Shown here: in pieces, positions 39,861-50,776 of the stretch | Position numbering within the stretch: position 1 is the first letter of the stretch | Layout of the letters: every line of letters begins with the position of its first letter | Notes under the pieces: generated by a model | The model's database searches: none | Told to the model about the DNA's origin: nothing | What the model saw: the letters and a program-made list of their open reading frames with translations, nothing else | Source of the DNA: Pseudomonas marincola | GTDB taxonomy: Bacteria; Pseudomonadota; Gammaproteobacteria; Pseudomonadales; Pseudomonadaceae | NCBI RefSeq assembly: GCF_900116605.1 | Contig: NZ_FPBC01000006.1 | Coordinates: forward strand, 248,001 to 312,000 | Length of the DNA: 64,000 nt | Direction: 5' to 3' | Program-made: the position numbers and the translations under genes

Positions 39861-41426
39861 ATGCGCAATAATCAGCCTGTTACCCAGCGTGAACGTACCT
39901 TCTCAGCAGACCAGCGCCTGATATCGACCACCGATACCAAGGGCCAGATCACTTACTGCAACGATGAGTTTGTCAAAATCAGCGGCTTCTCGATGGATGA
40001 GCTGATGCGCGCTCCGCACAACCTTGTGCGCCACCCGGATGTACCACCCGCAGTGTTCCAGCACATGTGGAGCACCTTGCAGCAAGGTCGCCCGTGGATG
40101 GGCATCGTCAAGAACCGTTGCAAGAATGGCGATCATTACTGGGTCAACGCTTACGTCACGCCGATCCTCAGCAACTCCCAAGTTATCGGTTTCGAGTCGG
40201 TTCGGGTTAAGCCGACTGCCGAGCAAATCAGCCGTGCCGAGCAGCTGTACGCGCGCGTGAACTCGGGCAAGCCGGCGGTGGCCAGCAGCGACAGCTGGTT
40301 GCCGCGCACCCTCGACCTGCTTCCTTACATCGGCATCGGCCTGTTCGGTTGCGTAGCCGCACAGCTGATTGAAAGCAACTGGGCCTTGCTGGCGACCGTT
40401 GCTGCCTCGATCCCGCTGGGCTTGATGGCACTCAACTGGCAACAGCGCGGCCTCCAGCGCCTGCTCAAACTGTCGGAAGAAACCATCAGCGATCCGATGA
40501 TTGCGCAGATGTACACCAGCAGCAAAGGCGCTGTAGCGCGCCTGGAAATGAGCGCACTGAGCCAGGAAGCGCGCCTTAAAACCTGCCTGACCCGCTTGCT
40601 CGACAGCGCCGAGAATCTCGCTGAACAAGCCAGCCAGGCCGATACGCTGGCGATCAACAGTTCTTCCGGTCTTGAACGCCAACGTCAGGAAACCGAACAG
40701 GTGGCCACGGCCGTCAACGAGATGGCTGCGACCACACTGGAAGTCGCCAGCAACGTTGCACGCACGGCGATTGCCACTCAGGAAGCCAACCGCCTCACCC
40801 GCGAAGGTCGCACTATCACTGCGCAAACCCGTGAAGCCATCGAGCGCTTGTCGGTGTCCGTGGGTGAAACCGGCGAAACCGTGACTCGTCTGGCGCAGGA
40901 CAGCAACGAAATTGGCAGCGTGGTCGATGTGATCAAAGGGATCGCCGACCAGACCAACTTGCTGGCCCTCAACGCCGCGATCGAAGCGGCGCGTGCGGGC
41001 GAGATGGGCCGTGGCTTTGCCGTGGTCGCCGACGAAGTACGTTCGCTGGCGCAGCGCACCGGCGAGTCAACCGGACAGATCCACCAACTGATCGCCAAAC
41101 TGCAGCGCACCGCAGAAGAGGCCGTGGTCGCCATGCAAATCGGTCGTTCGCAGGCCGATGAAGGCGTCAAGCAGGTTCTGCTGGCGGATCAGGCGTTGAT
41201 GGGTATCAGTGACTCGGTGGAAAATATCGCCGGCATGGCCGACCAGATCGCCGCCGCCGCTGAAGAGCAAAGTGCGGTCGCCGACGAGATCAACCGCAAC
41301 ATCACCAACATCGCCCAGTTGTCGGACCAGACCGCAGAAGACGCACAACAAACCGCTCGCCTGAGCCAAGCCCTCACCGGCAACGCCAAAGGCCAGCAGT
41401 CGCTGGTGGAGCGCTTCAATCGCTAA
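39861..41426 (+). CDS. aer: Aerotaxis receptor (PAS-MCP)
   Basis: A 521-aa energy/oxygen-taxis transducer. The N-terminal PAS domain (about 20-115, with [12 protein letters not shown] and the [11 protein letters not shown] segment) should bind FAD. Two closely spaced membrane helices follow at about 153-170 and 174-192 with almost no periplasmic loop. The cytoplasmic MCP domain has the conserved hairpin tip at about 358-402 ([22 protein letters not shown]). There is no C-terminal CheR-binding pentapeptide. The start is ATG 39861 ([14 protein letters not shown]). An ANR box lies upstream. Confidence 0.93.
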   Translation: MRNNQPVTQRERTFSADQRLISTTDTKGQITYCNDEFVKISGFSMDELMRAPHNLVRHPDVPPAVFQHMWSTLQQGRPWMGIVKNRCKNGDHYWVNAYVTPILSNSQVIGFESVRVKPTAEQISRAEQLYARVNSGKPAVASSDSWLPRTLDLLPYIGIGLFGCVAAQLIESNWALLATVAASIPLGLMALNWQQRGLQRLLKLSEETISDPMIAQMYTSSKGAVARLEMSALSQEARLKTCLTRLLDSAENLAEQASQADTLAINSSSGLERQRQETEQVATAVNEMAATTLEVASNVARTAIATQEANRLTREGRTITAQTREAIERLSVSVGETGETVTRLAQDSNEIGSVVDVIKGIADQTNLLALNAAIEAARAGEMGRGFAVVADEVRSLAQRTGESTGQIHQLIAKLQRTAEEAVVAMQIGRSQADEGVKQVLLADQALMGISDSVENIAGMADQIAAAAEEQSAVADEINRNITNIAQLSDQTAEDAQQTARLSQALTGNAKGQQSLVERFNR

Positions 41427-41471
41427 GAACGGGTGCAATAGCGGCGGCTGAGCAAACAGCCCGCGCTGAAT

Positions 41472-41510
41472 AAAAAAGCCGTTATCAGTTACCTGGTAAC
41501 GGCTTTTTTT
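41472..41510 (+). terminator. Intrinsic terminator after aer
   Basis: Stem GCCGTTA/TAACGGC extended inward by CAG/CTG, with an A-run before and seven T after. Confidence 0.92.
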
Positions 41511-41644
41511 GTGGCCTCGGAAACGCTGCAAATGCAGGGCGTGGAACAGCCGGATCGACCCGGCTTTACTGACTACAGGTGCGAAAACTCTATCCCGCTG
41601 TAGCCAGCAGTTTCAGCGCAGAAGCGTTAAGCGGCGCTGCCAGC

Positions 41645-43027
41645 TTATTCAGCCAAACGCCAGGTCGTGCCGCCTTTGCCGTCTTCCAGAACCACACCCA
41701 TTGCCGTCAGTTGATCGCGGATGCGGTCGGACTCGGCCCAGTTCTTGTCGCTGCGTGCCTGCAGGCGCGCGGCAATCAGTGCTTCGACTTCGGCTGCATC
41801 GACCTTGCCTTCGGCACCGGCCTGCAGGAACGCTTCAGGCTCCAGTTGCAGCACACCGAGCACGCCCGCCAGCTCTTTCAAGCGCGCAGCCAGACCCGCA
41901 GCCGCCTGGACGTCGGTGTCGCGCAGGCGGTTAACCTCACGGACCATTTCAAACAGCACAGCGCAAGCTTCCGGCGAATTGAAGTCGTCATCCATTGCTT
42001 CAGAGAAGCGCGCTACGAATGCATCACCGCCCGCCGCCGGCGCTTCTGGCAGACCCTTGAGCGCGTGGTAGAAACGCTCCAGCGCGCCTTTGGCTTCCTT
42101 GAGGCTGTCTTCCGAATAGTTGATCGGGCTGCGGTACTGGCTCGACACGAGGAAGTAACGCACCACTTCGGGGTGATACTTTTGCAGCACTTCGCGAATG
42201 GTGAAGAAGTTGCCCAATGACTTGGACATTTTCTCGCCATCAACGCGCACCGCCCCCGCATGCATCCAGGCGTTGGCGTAGAGCTTGCCGGTCGCCGCTT
42301 CGCTCTGGGCGATTTCGTTTTCGTGGTGCGGGAACACCAGATCCGGACCGCCGCCGTGAATGTCGAAGGTTTCGCCAAGGCAGCAGGTCGACATCACCGA
42401 GCACTCGATATGCCAGCCCGGACGGCCTTCGCCCCACGGCGACTGCCAGCTTGGCTCGCCCGGCTTGGCGCCTTTCCAGAGTACGAAGTCGAGCGGGTCT
42501 TGTTTCGACTCATCGACTTCGATACGCGCGCCGATGCGCAGGTCTTCGATTTTCTTGCGCGACAGCTTGCCGTAACCGACGAACTTGCCGACACGGTAGT
42601 AAACGTCACCGTTGCCTGGCGCGTAGGCGAAGCCTTTGTCGATCAGTGTCTGGATCATCTGGTGCATGCCGGCGATATGGCTGGTCGCACGCGGTTCGAT
42701 GTCCGGGCGCAGCACATTCAGGCGCGCTTCGTCTTCGTGCATGGCGGCGATCATGCGATCAACCAGCACCTCAAAACCTTCACCGTTTTCCTGTGCGCGA
42801 CGAATGATCTTGTCGTCGATATCGGTGATGTTGCGCACGTAGGTCAGTTCATAGCCGCGATGCCGCAACCAGCGTGCGATCACGTCAAACGCGACCATCA
42901 CCCGGGCGTGACCAATATGGCAGAAGTCATAAACCGTCATGCCGCAGACATACATGCGCACATGGTTGCCTTCGAGGGGTTTAAGTTCCTGCTTGGTTTT
43001 GCTCAGCGTGTTGTAGATGGTCAGCAT
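41645..43027 (-). CDS. cysS: Cysteinyl-tRNA synthetase
   Basis: A 460-aa class I synthetase. The HIGH-type motif is in [10 protein letters not shown] and the KMSKS motif in [10 protein letters not shown]. The zinc ligands include Cys in VCGMTVYD and in [11 protein letters not shown]. The start is ATG 43027 ([12 protein letters not shown]) with AAGGATTGATT upstream; a TTG two codons earlier was not used. It lies 101 bp downstream of glnS on the same strand with a strong hairpin between. Confidence 0.96.
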   Translation of the reverse strand: MLTIYNTLSKTKQELKPLEGNHVRMYVCGMTVYDFCHIGHARVMVAFDVIARWLRHRGYELTYVRNITDIDDKIIRRAQENGEGFEVLVDRMIAAMHEDEARLNVLRPDIEPRATSHIAGMHQMIQTLIDKGFAYAPGNGDVYYRVGKFVGYGKLSRKKIEDLRIGARIEVDESKQDPLDFVLWKGAKPGEPSWQSPWGEGRPGWHIECSVMSTCCLGETFDIHGGGPDLVFPHHENEIAQSEAATGKLYANAWMHAGAVRVDGEKMSKSLGNFFTIREVLQKYHPEVVRYFLVSSQYRSPINYSEDSLKEAKGALERFYHALKGLPEAPAAGGDAFVARFSEAMDDDFNSPEACAVLFEMVREVNRLRDTDVQAAAGLAARLKELAGVLGVLQLEPEAFLQAGAEGKVDAAEVEALIAARLQARSDKNWAESDRIRDQLTAMGVVLEDGKGGTTWRLAE

Positions 43028-43075
43028 AATCAATCCTTAAACGCGGCCCTCACAGGCCACTTAATCTTCGAGTGG

Positions 43076-43106
43076 CTGCGCCCGCCATCACAATGGGCGG
43101 GCGCAG
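43076..43106. terminator. GC-rich hairpin between glnS and cysS
   Basis: Perfect 11-bp stem CTGCGCCCGCC/GGCGGGCGCAG with a 9-nt loop, 22 bases after the glnS stop (minus strand). There is no T-run, so it may be an RNA-stability element or partial terminator in a glnS-cysS transcript. Confidence 0.45.
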
Positions 43107-43128
43107 CTGACTCAGCGCTGCAACGGGC

Positions 43129-44793
43129 TCAGGCCCAGGAATCGCGCAGCGTTACCGTGCGGTTGAACACCAATGCTTCTGGCTTCGAGTCTTTCGAGTC
43201 GAGGCAGAAGTAGCCTTCGCGCTCGAACTGGAAGCGGTCTTCAAGGTTGGCATTGGCCAGTGACGGCTCAGCGCGGCAGCCCTTGAGCACAACCAGCGAA
43301 TCGGGGTTGATGTTGTCGAGGAAGCTTGCGCCCTCCTCGGCTTTTTCCGGATTGGCCGAACGGAACAGGCGGTCGTACAGGCGCACTTCGCATTCGACGC
43401 TGGCGTCTGCCGGAACCCAATGCACAACACCCTTGACCTTGCGCCCTTCCGGGTTCTTGCCAAGCGTTTCGGGGTCGTACGAGCAACGCAGTTCGATCAC
43501 ATTGCCGTCGGCATCTTTGATCGCCTCATCGGCGCGGATCACGTAGCTGCCACGCAGACGGACTTCACCGCCCGGCTCAAGACGCTTGTAGCCCTTTGGC
43601 GGGTTCTCTTCGTAATCACCGGCGTCGATGTAGATCTCGCGAGCGAACGGCAGCTCACGCACGCCCATATCCTGCTTGGGATGACGCGGCAGGCTCAGCG
43701 TTTCGATCTGATCTTGCGGGTAGTTGGTGATGACCACTTTCAGCGGCTTGAGCACGCACATGGCGCGCGAAGCGTTGGCATCGAGGTCGTCACGAATGGC
43801 GAACTCAAGCATGCCGATGTCCACGACGCCACCGGCGCGGTTGACGCCGATCAGGTCGCAGAAGTGACGGATCGACCCTGGCGTGTAACCACGGCGGCGG
43901 AAGCCGACCAGTGTCGACATGCGCGGGTCATCCCAGCCACTCACGTGACCTTCGTCGACCAATTGCTTGAGCTTGCGCTTGCTGGTGATGGTGTAGTTGA
44001 GGTTCAGGCGCGCGAATTCGTACTGACGCGGCTGCGCCGGAACTGGCAACTGCTCAAGGAACCACTCGTATAGCGGGCGGTGATCTTCAAACTCCAGCGT
44101 GCAGATCGAGTGGGTAATCCCTTCGATGGCATCGGACTGGCCGTGGGTGAAGTCATAGCTCGGGTAGATGCACCACTTGTCACCGGTCTGGTGGTGATGG
44201 GCATGGCGAATACGGTACAGGATCGGGTCGCGCAGGTTGATGTTCGGCGCGCTCATGTCGATTTTTGCCCGCAGCGAACGCGCGCCGTCAGCAAACTCGC
44301 CTGCCTTCATGCGGGCGAACAAGTCGAGGTTCTCTTCAACCGAACGGTCACGGAACGGGCTGTTCTTACCCGGCTCGGTGAGGCTGCCACGGTAGGCGCG
44401 CGACTCTTCCGGCGACAAGTCGCAAACGAACGCCTTGCCTGCCTTGATCAGCTCGACGGCCCATGCGTAGAGCTGGTCGAAATAGTTGGAGGCGAAACGA
44501 ATATCACCCGCCCAGTCGAAGCCCAACCACTGCACGTCCTGCTTGATCGAGTCGATGTATTCCTGATCTTCCTTGGCCGGGTTGGTGTCATCGAAACGCA
44601 GATGACAATCACCGCCAAACTCTTTGGCCAGGCCAAAGTTCAGGCAAATCGACTTGGCGTGACCGATATGCAGGTAGCCGTTCGGCTCCGGCGGGAAACG
44701 CGTGATCACCTTCGCATGTTTGCCTGATTCCAGATCTGCCTGGACGATAGGACGAAGGAAGTTAGTGGCGACAGGAGTCTCTGGCTTGCTCAT
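43129..44793 (-). CDS. glnS: Glutaminyl-tRNA synthetase
   Basis: A 554-aa class I synthetase with the anticodon-binding beta-barrel C-terminal domain. HIGH is in [16 protein letters not shown]. The KMSKS-equivalent reads TITSKRKL, with Thr-Ser where E. coli has Met-Ser. [18 protein letters not shown] follows. It charges tRNA-Gln directly, so no GatCAB route is needed for Gln. The start is ATG 44793 ([12 protein letters not shown]) after AAAGGATCCC; the longer frame was rejected. It is divergent from ppiB. Confidence 0.96.
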   Translation of the reverse strand: MSKPETPVATNFLRPIVQADLESGKHAKVITRFPPEPNGYLHIGHAKSICLNFGLAKEFGGDCHLRFDDTNPAKEDQEYIDSIKQDVQWLGFDWAGDIRFASNYFDQLYAWAVELIKAGKAFVCDLSPEESRAYRGSLTEPGKNSPFRDRSVEENLDLFARMKAGEFADGARSLRAKIDMSAPNINLRDPILYRIRHAHHHQTGDKWCIYPSYDFTHGQSDAIEGITHSICTLEFEDHRPLYEWFLEQLPVPAQPRQYEFARLNLNYTITSKRKLKQLVDEGHVSGWDDPRMSTLVGFRRRGYTPGSIRHFCDLIGVNRAGGVVDIGMLEFAIRDDLDANASRAMCVLKPLKVVITNYPQDQIETLSLPRHPKQDMGVRELPFAREIYIDAGDYEENPPKGYKRLEPGGEVRLRGSYVIRADEAIKDADGNVIELRCSYDPETLGKNPEGRKVKGVVHWVPADASVECEVRLYDRLFRSANPEKAEEGASFLDNINPDSLVVLKGCRAEPSLANANLEDRFQFEREGYFCLDSKDSKPEALVFNRTVTLRDSWA

Positions 44794-45190
44794 GGGATCC
44801 TTTGAAGGTGCAGGTGCGCGGCATGCGCGGCCGACTAAAACAGGGAGACGCATCAACTTGAGAGCGCCCGGACCCATTACTGAAAATGCGTTGAACCCCG
44901 CAACAGAGGGGTCAGTGCCAGGCCAAATCGGCCACAAACACGAAGATTTTCAGCCACGGGGGCAGGCGCAATAGTTTTTTAGCGAATCCAAAGCGCCTAT
45001 CATAGCCGAAGCTGTCAACCCCCTGACAGACCCAAGCGCTAGATCGCAACCGGAAATGTGCGTTGGAAAATGCACTCGGCAAGCGGCCTGACACCCCGTA
45101 AACTGTAAAGCCTCGGCCAACAAGCTCTGTACCTGTAGCGATACAGATGCAGCCAAGGCCTGCGGTTTCAATGACAGAGCGATTAAATCA
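44794..45190. other. 397-bp glnS-ppiB divergent intergenic region
   Basis: I see no gene here. A possible -10 (TATCAT, about 44998-45003) faces ppiB. A perfect 6-bp hairpin CTGTCA-ACCCCC-TGACAG lies at 45012-45029, in what would be the ppiB leader. The glnS side has an SD only. Confidence 0.5.
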
Positions 45191-45685
45191 ATGATCAAGT
45201 TGCACACCAACTACGGCGTTATCACCCTGAACCTGTTCGAAGACAAAGCCCCGGAAACCGTGGCTAACTTCAAGGAATACGTGAAAAGCGGCCACTACGA
45301 CGGCACTATTTTCCACCGCGTAATCAGCAACTTCATGATTCAGGGCGGCGGCTTCGACACCAGTATGAAGCAGAAGTCGACCCGCGCCACCATCAAGAAC
45401 GAAGCCAACAACGGCGTATCCAACAAGATTGGTACCGTTGCCATGGCCCGCACCATGGAGCCGCATTCGGCTTCTGCGCAGTTCTTCATCAACGTCGCCG
45501 ACAACACCTTCCTCAACCACACTGCACCGACCGTTCAGGGCTGGGGCTATGCGGTATTCGGCGAAGTGACTGAAGGCATGGACGTTGTTGAGAAGATCAA
45601 AGGCGTTGCCACCACCACCAAGAGCGGCCATCAGGACGTTCCGGTTGATGAGGTGGTCATCGAGCGTGCTGAGATCGTTGAGTGA
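45191..45685 (+). CDS. ppiB: Peptidyl-prolyl cis-trans isomerase B (cyclophilin)
   Basis: A 164-aa cytoplasmic cyclophilin with no signal peptide. Catalytic Arg is in [16 protein letters not shown] and the aromatic pocket in [13 protein letters not shown]. It accelerates prolyl isomerisation during folding. Its stop overlaps the GTG start of lpxH (GTGA), giving translational coupling; this glnS-ppiB-lpxH order recurs in pseudomonads. Confidence 0.95.
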   Translation: MIKLHTNYGVITLNLFEDKAPETVANFKEYVKSGHYDGTIFHRVISNFMIQGGGFDTSMKQKSTRATIKNEANNGVSNKIGTVAMARTMEPHSASAQFFINVADNTFLNHTAPTVQGWGYAVFGEVTEGMDVVEKIKGVATTTKSGHQDVPVDEVVIERAEIVE

Positions 45686-46407
45686 TCTTACTGATCTCCG
45701 ATCTGCACCTTGAACAGGAGCGCCCGGACATAACCCGGGCGTTCCTGCATTTCCTGCAAACCCGCGCCGTTCATGCCGAGGCGTTGTATATCCTCGGGGA
45801 CTTCTTTGAAGTGTGGATTGGCGATGATGCCATCAGCCCTTTTCAACGCACCATCAGCACCGCCCTGCGCGAACTGAGTGAAACTGGCACGCAAATTTTC
45901 CTGATGCATGGCAACCGCGACTTCCTTATCGGCAAAGCTTTTTGCCGTGAAGCCGGCTGTAGCCTGCTCAACGATCCAACCCTGCTCGAACTGCCGAGTG
46001 GCCCCGTTCTGTTAATGCACGGCGACAGCCTGTGCACGCGCGACGAAGCCTATATGCGCATGCGCCGCATCCTGCGCAACCCGCTGACCTTGTGGGTATT
46101 GCGCCATCTGCCGCTGAGCACCCGCCACAAGCTGGCGCGCAAGCTGCGCAATGAAAGCCGCAGCCAGACGCGCATGAAGGCCGCCGATATTGTCGATGTG
46201 ACGCCGGATGAAGTCGTCAGCACCATGCGCCGGCATGGCGTGCGCACGCTGATCCACGGTCACACCCACCGCCCCGCTACGCACAAGCTCGAAATTGATG
46301 GGCAGACCGCTACGCGCATTGTTCTGGGCGACTGGGACAGGCAAGGCTGGGCACTGCAAATCGATGATCAGGGCATGCGCCAGAGCGCATTCAGCCTGAG
46401 CGACTAA
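45682..46407 (+). CDS. lpxH: UDP-2,3-diacylglucosamine diphosphatase
   Basis: A 241-aa calcineurin-like phosphoesterase. Metal ligands appear in [30 protein letters not shown] and IHGHTHRP. It hydrolyses UDP-2,3-diacylglucosamine to lipid X, the fourth step of lipid A synthesis, at the inner membrane face. The start codon is GTG at 45682, overlapping the ppiB stop by four bases. A bidirectional terminator follows. Confidence 0.95.
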   Translation: MILLISDLHLEQERPDITRAFLHFLQTRAVHAEALYILGDFFEVWIGDDAISPFQRTISTALRELSETGTQIFLMHGNRDFLIGKAFCREAGCSLLNDPTLLELPSGPVLLMHGDSLCTRDEAYMRMRRILRNPLTLWVLRHLPLSTRHKLARKLRNESRSQTRMKAADIVDVTPDEVVSTMRRHGVRTLIHGHTHRPATHKLEIDGQTATRIVLGDWDRQGWALQIDDQGMRQSAFSLSD

Positions 46408-46423
46408 CAATACTTCAGCGATT

Positions 46424-46460
46424 AAAAAGCCTGCTGTGCGGTTAACCCAGCAGGCATTTT
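46424..46460. terminator. Bidirectional terminator between lpxH and the efflux operon
   Basis: Stem GCCTGCTG/CAGCAGGC with an A-run on the left and TTTT on the right, placed between two convergent transcripts. Confidence 0.85.
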
Positions 46461-46485
46461 CATGTGCGTTTACTTTGCCCGCGAA

Positions 46486-48015
46486 TCAGTGCCCTGCCGC
46501 TTCTGGCCCGGCCTTGGCCGTGAACGGCGGCTTGGCGAGCCACACCAGCAAGACCAGCCCGAAAAACATCCAGCCGAGCAAGGTGAAGTAGTCGACGGTG
46601 GACATCATGTAGGCCTGGCTGTTGAGTATCTGCTCAAGCTGCGCATAGGACTGCGGTCCCGGCCCGCCGAGTTGATTCAGCGCCTCACGCGTGGCCGGCT
46701 CATAGGTACTGAAACTTTCGCTCATGTACGCATGATGCTGATCGGCGCGACGAATCCAGATCCACGTGGTCAGGGAAGCCGCGAAGCTACCGCCCAAGGT
46801 TCTGAGGAATGTCGCCAGCCCTGAACCATCGGCAATTTCGTGGGGCGGCAGATCCGACAGCAAAATGCTCAGTGTCGGCATAAAGAACAGCGCAACGCCG
46901 ATGCCCATGAACAACTGCACCAGCGCTACGTGCTGGAAGTCCACCTGATTGGTGAAGCCAGCGCGCATGAAGCAGCTCAGGCCAATCGCCAGAAACGCCA
47001 ACCCGGCCAGCAAGCGCAAGTCGAAATTGTGTGCGTAACGCCCGACAAAGGGCGACATCAACACCGGCAACAGACCAATCGGCGCCACCGCTAAACCGGC
47101 CCATGTGGCGGTGTAGCCCATCTGAGTTTGCAGCCATTGCGGCAGGATCAGATTGATGCCGAAGAAGCCCGAATAGCCCAGCACCAGCACAATGGTGCCG
47201 ATGCGAAAGTTGCGGTGAGAGAACAGCCGCAAGTTGACGATCGGATGCTTATCGGTCATTTCCCAGATCACGAAGATGCTCAGCGCAATAACTGAAATAA
47301 GCGTACCGATGATCACGAAGTTGGACTCGAACCAGTCAAGATCATTGCCCTTATCGAGCACCACCTGCAGCGCGCCCACCCCGATTATCAGGGTCAGCAG
47401 GCCAATGTAGTCGATGGGCTGGCGGCTGGTTTCGACCGGACGATGGCGCAATTGCTGGCGCACCACCAGGGTTGCGAAAATCCCGATGGGCACATTGATG
47501 AAGAAGATCCACGGCCAGCTGTAGCTGTCGGTAATCCAGCCGCCCAGAATGGGCCCGGCAATGGGCGCCACAACGGTCACCATCGCCAGCAGTGCCAAGG
47601 CCATCCCCCTTTTTGCCGGAGGATAAACCGCGATCAGCAGCGTCTGCGTCATCGGGTAAAGCGGGCCGGCAACCAGCCCCTGAATCACCCGAAAGCCGAC
47701 CAATTCAGGCATCGACTGGGCAATGCCGCAAAGAAAAGAGGCCAGCACAAAGAGCATGGTGGCCCAGAGAAACAGTTTCACTTCGCCAAACCGCCGGCTC
47801 AACCAGCCGGTGAGCGGCAAGGCGATGGCGTTACTCACCGCGAACGAGGTAATAACCCAGGTGCCCTGCTCGAAGCTGACGCCGAGATTACCGGCAATGG
47901 TCGGCAAGGCAACGTTGGCGATTGTGGTGTCGAGCACCTGCATAAAGGTCGCGAGAGACAGACCGATGGTGCACAGCAACAAGCTCGGCGGGCTGAATGA
48001 TGCTTGTGAGCTCAT
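46486..48015 (-). CDS. DHA2-family MFS drug exporter (EmrB-like)
   Basis: A 509-aa inner-membrane protein with fourteen predicted helices. The motif LDTTIANVALPTIAGNLG after helix 1 and WLSRRFGEVKLFL are typical of EmrB/QacA-type proton antiporters. With the HlyD-type adaptor and the NodT-type outer-membrane channel encoded just upstream it should form a tripartite pump spanning the envelope. It is the last gene of the operon (marR, channel, adaptor, exporter). Drug specificity is unknown. Confidence 0.91.
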   Translation of the reverse strand: MSSQASFSPPSLLLCTIGLSLATFMQVLDTTIANVALPTIAGNLGVSFEQGTWVITSFAVSNAIALPLTGWLSRRFGEVKLFLWATMLFVLASFLCGIAQSMPELVGFRVIQGLVAGPLYPMTQTLLIAVYPPAKRGMALALLAMVTVVAPIAGPILGGWITDSYSWPWIFFINVPIGIFATLVVRQQLRHRPVETSRQPIDYIGLLTLIIGVGALQVVLDKGNDLDWFESNFVIIGTLISVIALSIFVIWEMTDKHPIVNLRLFSHRNFRIGTIVLVLGYSGFFGINLILPQWLQTQMGYTATWAGLAVAPIGLLPVLMSPFVGRYAHNFDLRLLAGLAFLAIGLSCFMRAGFTNQVDFQHVALVQLFMGIGVALFFMPTLSILLSDLPPHEIADGSGLATFLRTLGGSFAASLTTWIWIRRADQHHAYMSESFSTYEPATREALNQLGGPGPQSYAQLEQILNSQAYMMSTVDYFTLLGWMFFGLVLLVWLAKPPFTAKAGPEAAGH

Positions 48016-48094
48016 TACAAATCCTTGCTATCTAGTCGAGGCTGTAGAGCGCGAGCGCCAGACCTTGCCGGCGCTCGTGTCGATTACGGATGAA

Positions 48095-49291
48095 TCAGCG
48101 TTTGGCCGACTTCAGCGGCGCGCTGTTTTCCTCGATCAGCCGGGCGATCAAGGCGTCGGCCTCGCTCATCTGGCGCTCATACACATTGGTGGTGAACGAG
48201 GCCTCCACAGGCGCTTGCTGCGCCAGCATCGGGCCGCTCTGGTCACGCAGGTTGACCGTCACCTTGGTCGACAGTCCGACACGCAACGGATGCTCGGCCA
48301 GTTGCTCGGCATTGATATGAATCCGAACCGGCACGCGCTGAACAATCTTGATCCAGTTGCCGGTGGCGTTCTGCGCCGGCAACAAGGCAAACGCACTGCC
48401 AGTTCCTGCACCGAGGCTGTCGACACTGCCGCTGTACTTGACGTCGCTGCCGTAGATATCCGATTCAATATCAACGGTCTGGCCGATGCGCATCTGGCTG
48501 AGTTGGGTTTCCTTGAAGTTGGCATCGATCCATAACTGATCGAGCGGAATCACTGCCATTAAAGCCGTGCCGGGCTGCACCCGCTGACCAAGCTGCACAG
48601 TGCGCTTGGCCACGTAACCGGTTACCGGCGCCACCAGCGTGCTGCGCGCATTGTTCAGATAGGCCTGACGCAGGTTGGCAGCGGCGGCCATGACGTCGGG
48701 ATGCGAAGCAACAGTGGTGTCATCAATCAGCGCCTTGCTGCTGCTCAACTGCTGCTTGATGTTGGCCAGCGCACTTTCGGCCGACGCCAGATCATCACGT
48801 GCATGGGACAGCTCTTCAGCCGAGATCGCGCCTGTTGCCGCCAGCGTTTTACGGCGGTTGTAGTTGTCGCGGGCTTTCTGCAACGTGGCCTGCTGGGCAC
48901 GTACCTGCGCTTTCATGGCGTCGACGTTGCTGAACATGCCGCGCACCTGGCGCACAGTCTTGCCCAGATTGGCCTCGGCACTCAGCAGGCCGATGTGCGA
49001 ATCGCTTGGGTCAAACTGAATCAGCGTTTGGCCGGCATGCACCAAGTCGCCGTCATCAGCGCCAATGCTGATTACCGTGCCAACCACTTGCGGGGTTATC
49101 TCGACCACGTTGCCGTTGACGTAGGCATCGTCGGTTTCCTCGCTCCAGCGTCCAAAGAACTCGTACCAGGCCCACACCCCGAGTGCGCCGGCGATCACCA
49201 GAAACAGGACCACCAGCAAGCCTGTTTTACGCTTGCGCGAGTTGCTCGCATCCTGTGCTTGCTCGTTTGAATTTGTCGATTCAGTAGCCAT
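48095..49291 (-). CDS. HlyD/EmrA-like membrane fusion protein
   Basis: A 398-aa adaptor with a short cytoplasmic tail, one membrane helix (about 25-45), a lipoyl-type half (NVVEITPQVVGTVISIGADDGDLV), a long coiled-coil hairpin and a second half (LVAPVTGYVAKRTVQLGQRV). It bridges the MFS exporter and the outer-membrane channel. A 79-bp gap separates it from the exporter gene downstream. Confidence 0.92.
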   Translation of the reverse strand: MATESTNSNEQAQDASNSRKRKTGLLVVLFLVIAGALGVWAWYEFFGRWSEETDDAYVNGNVVEITPQVVGTVISIGADDGDLVHAGQTLIQFDPSDSHIGLLSAEANLGKTVRQVRGMFSNVDAMKAQVRAQQATLQKARDNYNRRKTLAATGAISAEELSHARDDLASAESALANIKQQLSSSKALIDDTTVASHPDVMAAAANLRQAYLNNARSTLVAPVTGYVAKRTVQLGQRVQPGTALMAVIPLDQLWIDANFKETQLSQMRIGQTVDIESDIYGSDVKYSGSVDSLGAGTGSAFALLPAQNATGNWIKIVQRVPVRIHINAEQLAEHPLRVGLSTKVTVNLRDQSGPMLAQQAPVEASFTTNVYERQMSEADALIARLIEENSAPLKSAKR

Positions 49292-49306
49292 GTTGATTAC
49301 CTTGAT

Positions 49307-50776
49307 TTATTCGCTGCGTGCGGCAGATACAGGGACGTTAGGCACGTTGTTGCCGACATTGAAGCCGCCACCCAGTGCTTGCATCAACTCGATGGATAGG
49401 TCGATATGTTCGACGTTCAGGCTGGCCAACTGACGTTGTGCCTGGAGCAACTGCTGCTCAATACTGAGCACGTCGAGGTAGTTGCCAATGCCCGAGGCGT
49501 AGCGCTGTACCACGGTGTCGTACGATTCCTTGGCGATGTCCGCGGCATGTTGCTGGGTGACAATCTGCTGCTTGATCGAGCGCAGTTGATTGAGCGTATC
49601 GGTGACATCACCCAACGCCCCGACCAGCAACTTGTTGTATTGCGCCACAGCCAGGTCGTAGTCGGCATCACGCGCATCGAGGTCGGCGCGCAGACGTCCA
49701 CCGTCAAAGATCGGCAGTGTCACAGTTGGAGCAATATCGAAGAAACGGCTGGGTGAGCCGAACATGGCATCGCCCAACAGCGACTGCACCCCGGCGCCCA
49801 TATTCAGGTTCAGGTTCGGGTAGAAACGCGTCTTGCTGGCATCAATGCCTTTACTGGCTGCCTCGACCCTCCAGCGCGCAGCGATAAGGTCCGGTCGACG
49901 CCCCAGCAATTCGGCTGGCAAGGTGGCCGGCACCGCCACTGCGGCAGCTTGCAGCACTTGCGGCCGGCTCAGTTGGTTGCCGCGGTCCGGGCCTTTGCCA
50001 AGCAGAATCGACAGCGCCACTTTGGCGCTCTGCAAACGCTTGCCGGCATCCTGCAACTGCTCTTGCGAGCTGGCCGCCAGGCTCTCGGTTTGCTGGTATT
50101 GGTAATGGCTGTCTATGCCAGACTGCAAACGGCTCTGGCTCAACTGGAGCATTTGGCTGGTGCGTTTAACATCTTCTTCAGCAAGGTCGTACAACACATA
50201 GGCCTGAGCCAGATTGTTATACGCCCGGGCGACATCCGCCGACACCGTCAAACCCGCGGCGCGCTGATCCACTTCGGCCGCGCGTGCCTGGCCCAGTGCA
50301 GCTTCCCAGCTATCACGCTGGCCGCCCCACAGATCGAAGGTGTAATTAAATTCTGCGCCCAGTGTACGCAAGGTGCTGTAGCGACCGCCCTCGCCTAACG
50401 GGTCTTCTATGCGCGACAAGCGCGAGCGCGTAACACCCGCACTGGCATCGACAGTCGGCAAGCGATTGGCATCTGCGGCAGCCACTACAGCCGTTGCCTG
50501 ATGCGCACGGGCACTGGCGATTTGCATATCCGGGCTGTTGACCAGCGCTTCGCTGATCAGGCTGTCGAGCTGGGGATCACCGAGGTTTTTCCACCAATCC
50601 GTCGCAGGCCATGCAGCGGGCGAAACCTTCACATCCTTGAGCGACTCACTGCTCTTGAGGTTATTGGAGTCGAGCCCCAAACCCTCGGGCAGCAAACCGG
50701 AGTAATTGGCGCAACCGGCCAGGCTCATGGCCAGCAGTACGCCTGCAATGCGCAAGGCAGGAAACTGTGTGCTCAT
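49307..50776 (-). CDS. Outer-membrane efflux channel lipoprotein (NodT/OprM family)
   Basis: A 489-aa TolC-like protein. The signal peptide ends in the lipobox LAGC (Cys22), and two OEP repeats follow, with FNYTFDLWGGQRDSWEAA and FFDIAPTVTLPIFDGGRLRADLD. It is the outer-membrane part of the tripartite pump. Its ATG overlaps the marR stop by four bases. Confidence 0.92.
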   Translation of the reverse strand: MSTQFPALRIAGVLLAMSLAGCANYSGLLPEGLGLDSNNLKSSESLKDVKVSPAAWPATDWWKNLGDPQLDSLISEALVNSPDMQIASARAHQATAVVAAADANRLPTVDASAGVTRSRLSRIEDPLGEGGRYSTLRTLGAEFNYTFDLWGGQRDSWEAALGQARAAEVDQRAAGLTVSADVARAYNNLAQAYVLYDLAEEDVKRTSQMLQLSQSRLQSGIDSHYQYQQTESLAASSQEQLQDAGKRLQSAKVALSILLGKGPDRGNQLSRPQVLQAAAVAVPATLPAELLGRRPDLIAARWRVEAASKGIDASKTRFYPNLNLNMGAGVQSLLGDAMFGSPSRFFDIAPTVTLPIFDGGRLRADLDARDADYDLAVAQYNKLLVGALGDVTDTLNQLRSIKQQIVTQQHAADIAKESYDTVVQRYASGIGNYLDVLSIEQQLLQAQRQLASLNVEHIDLSIELMQALGGGFNVGNNVPNVPVSAARSE

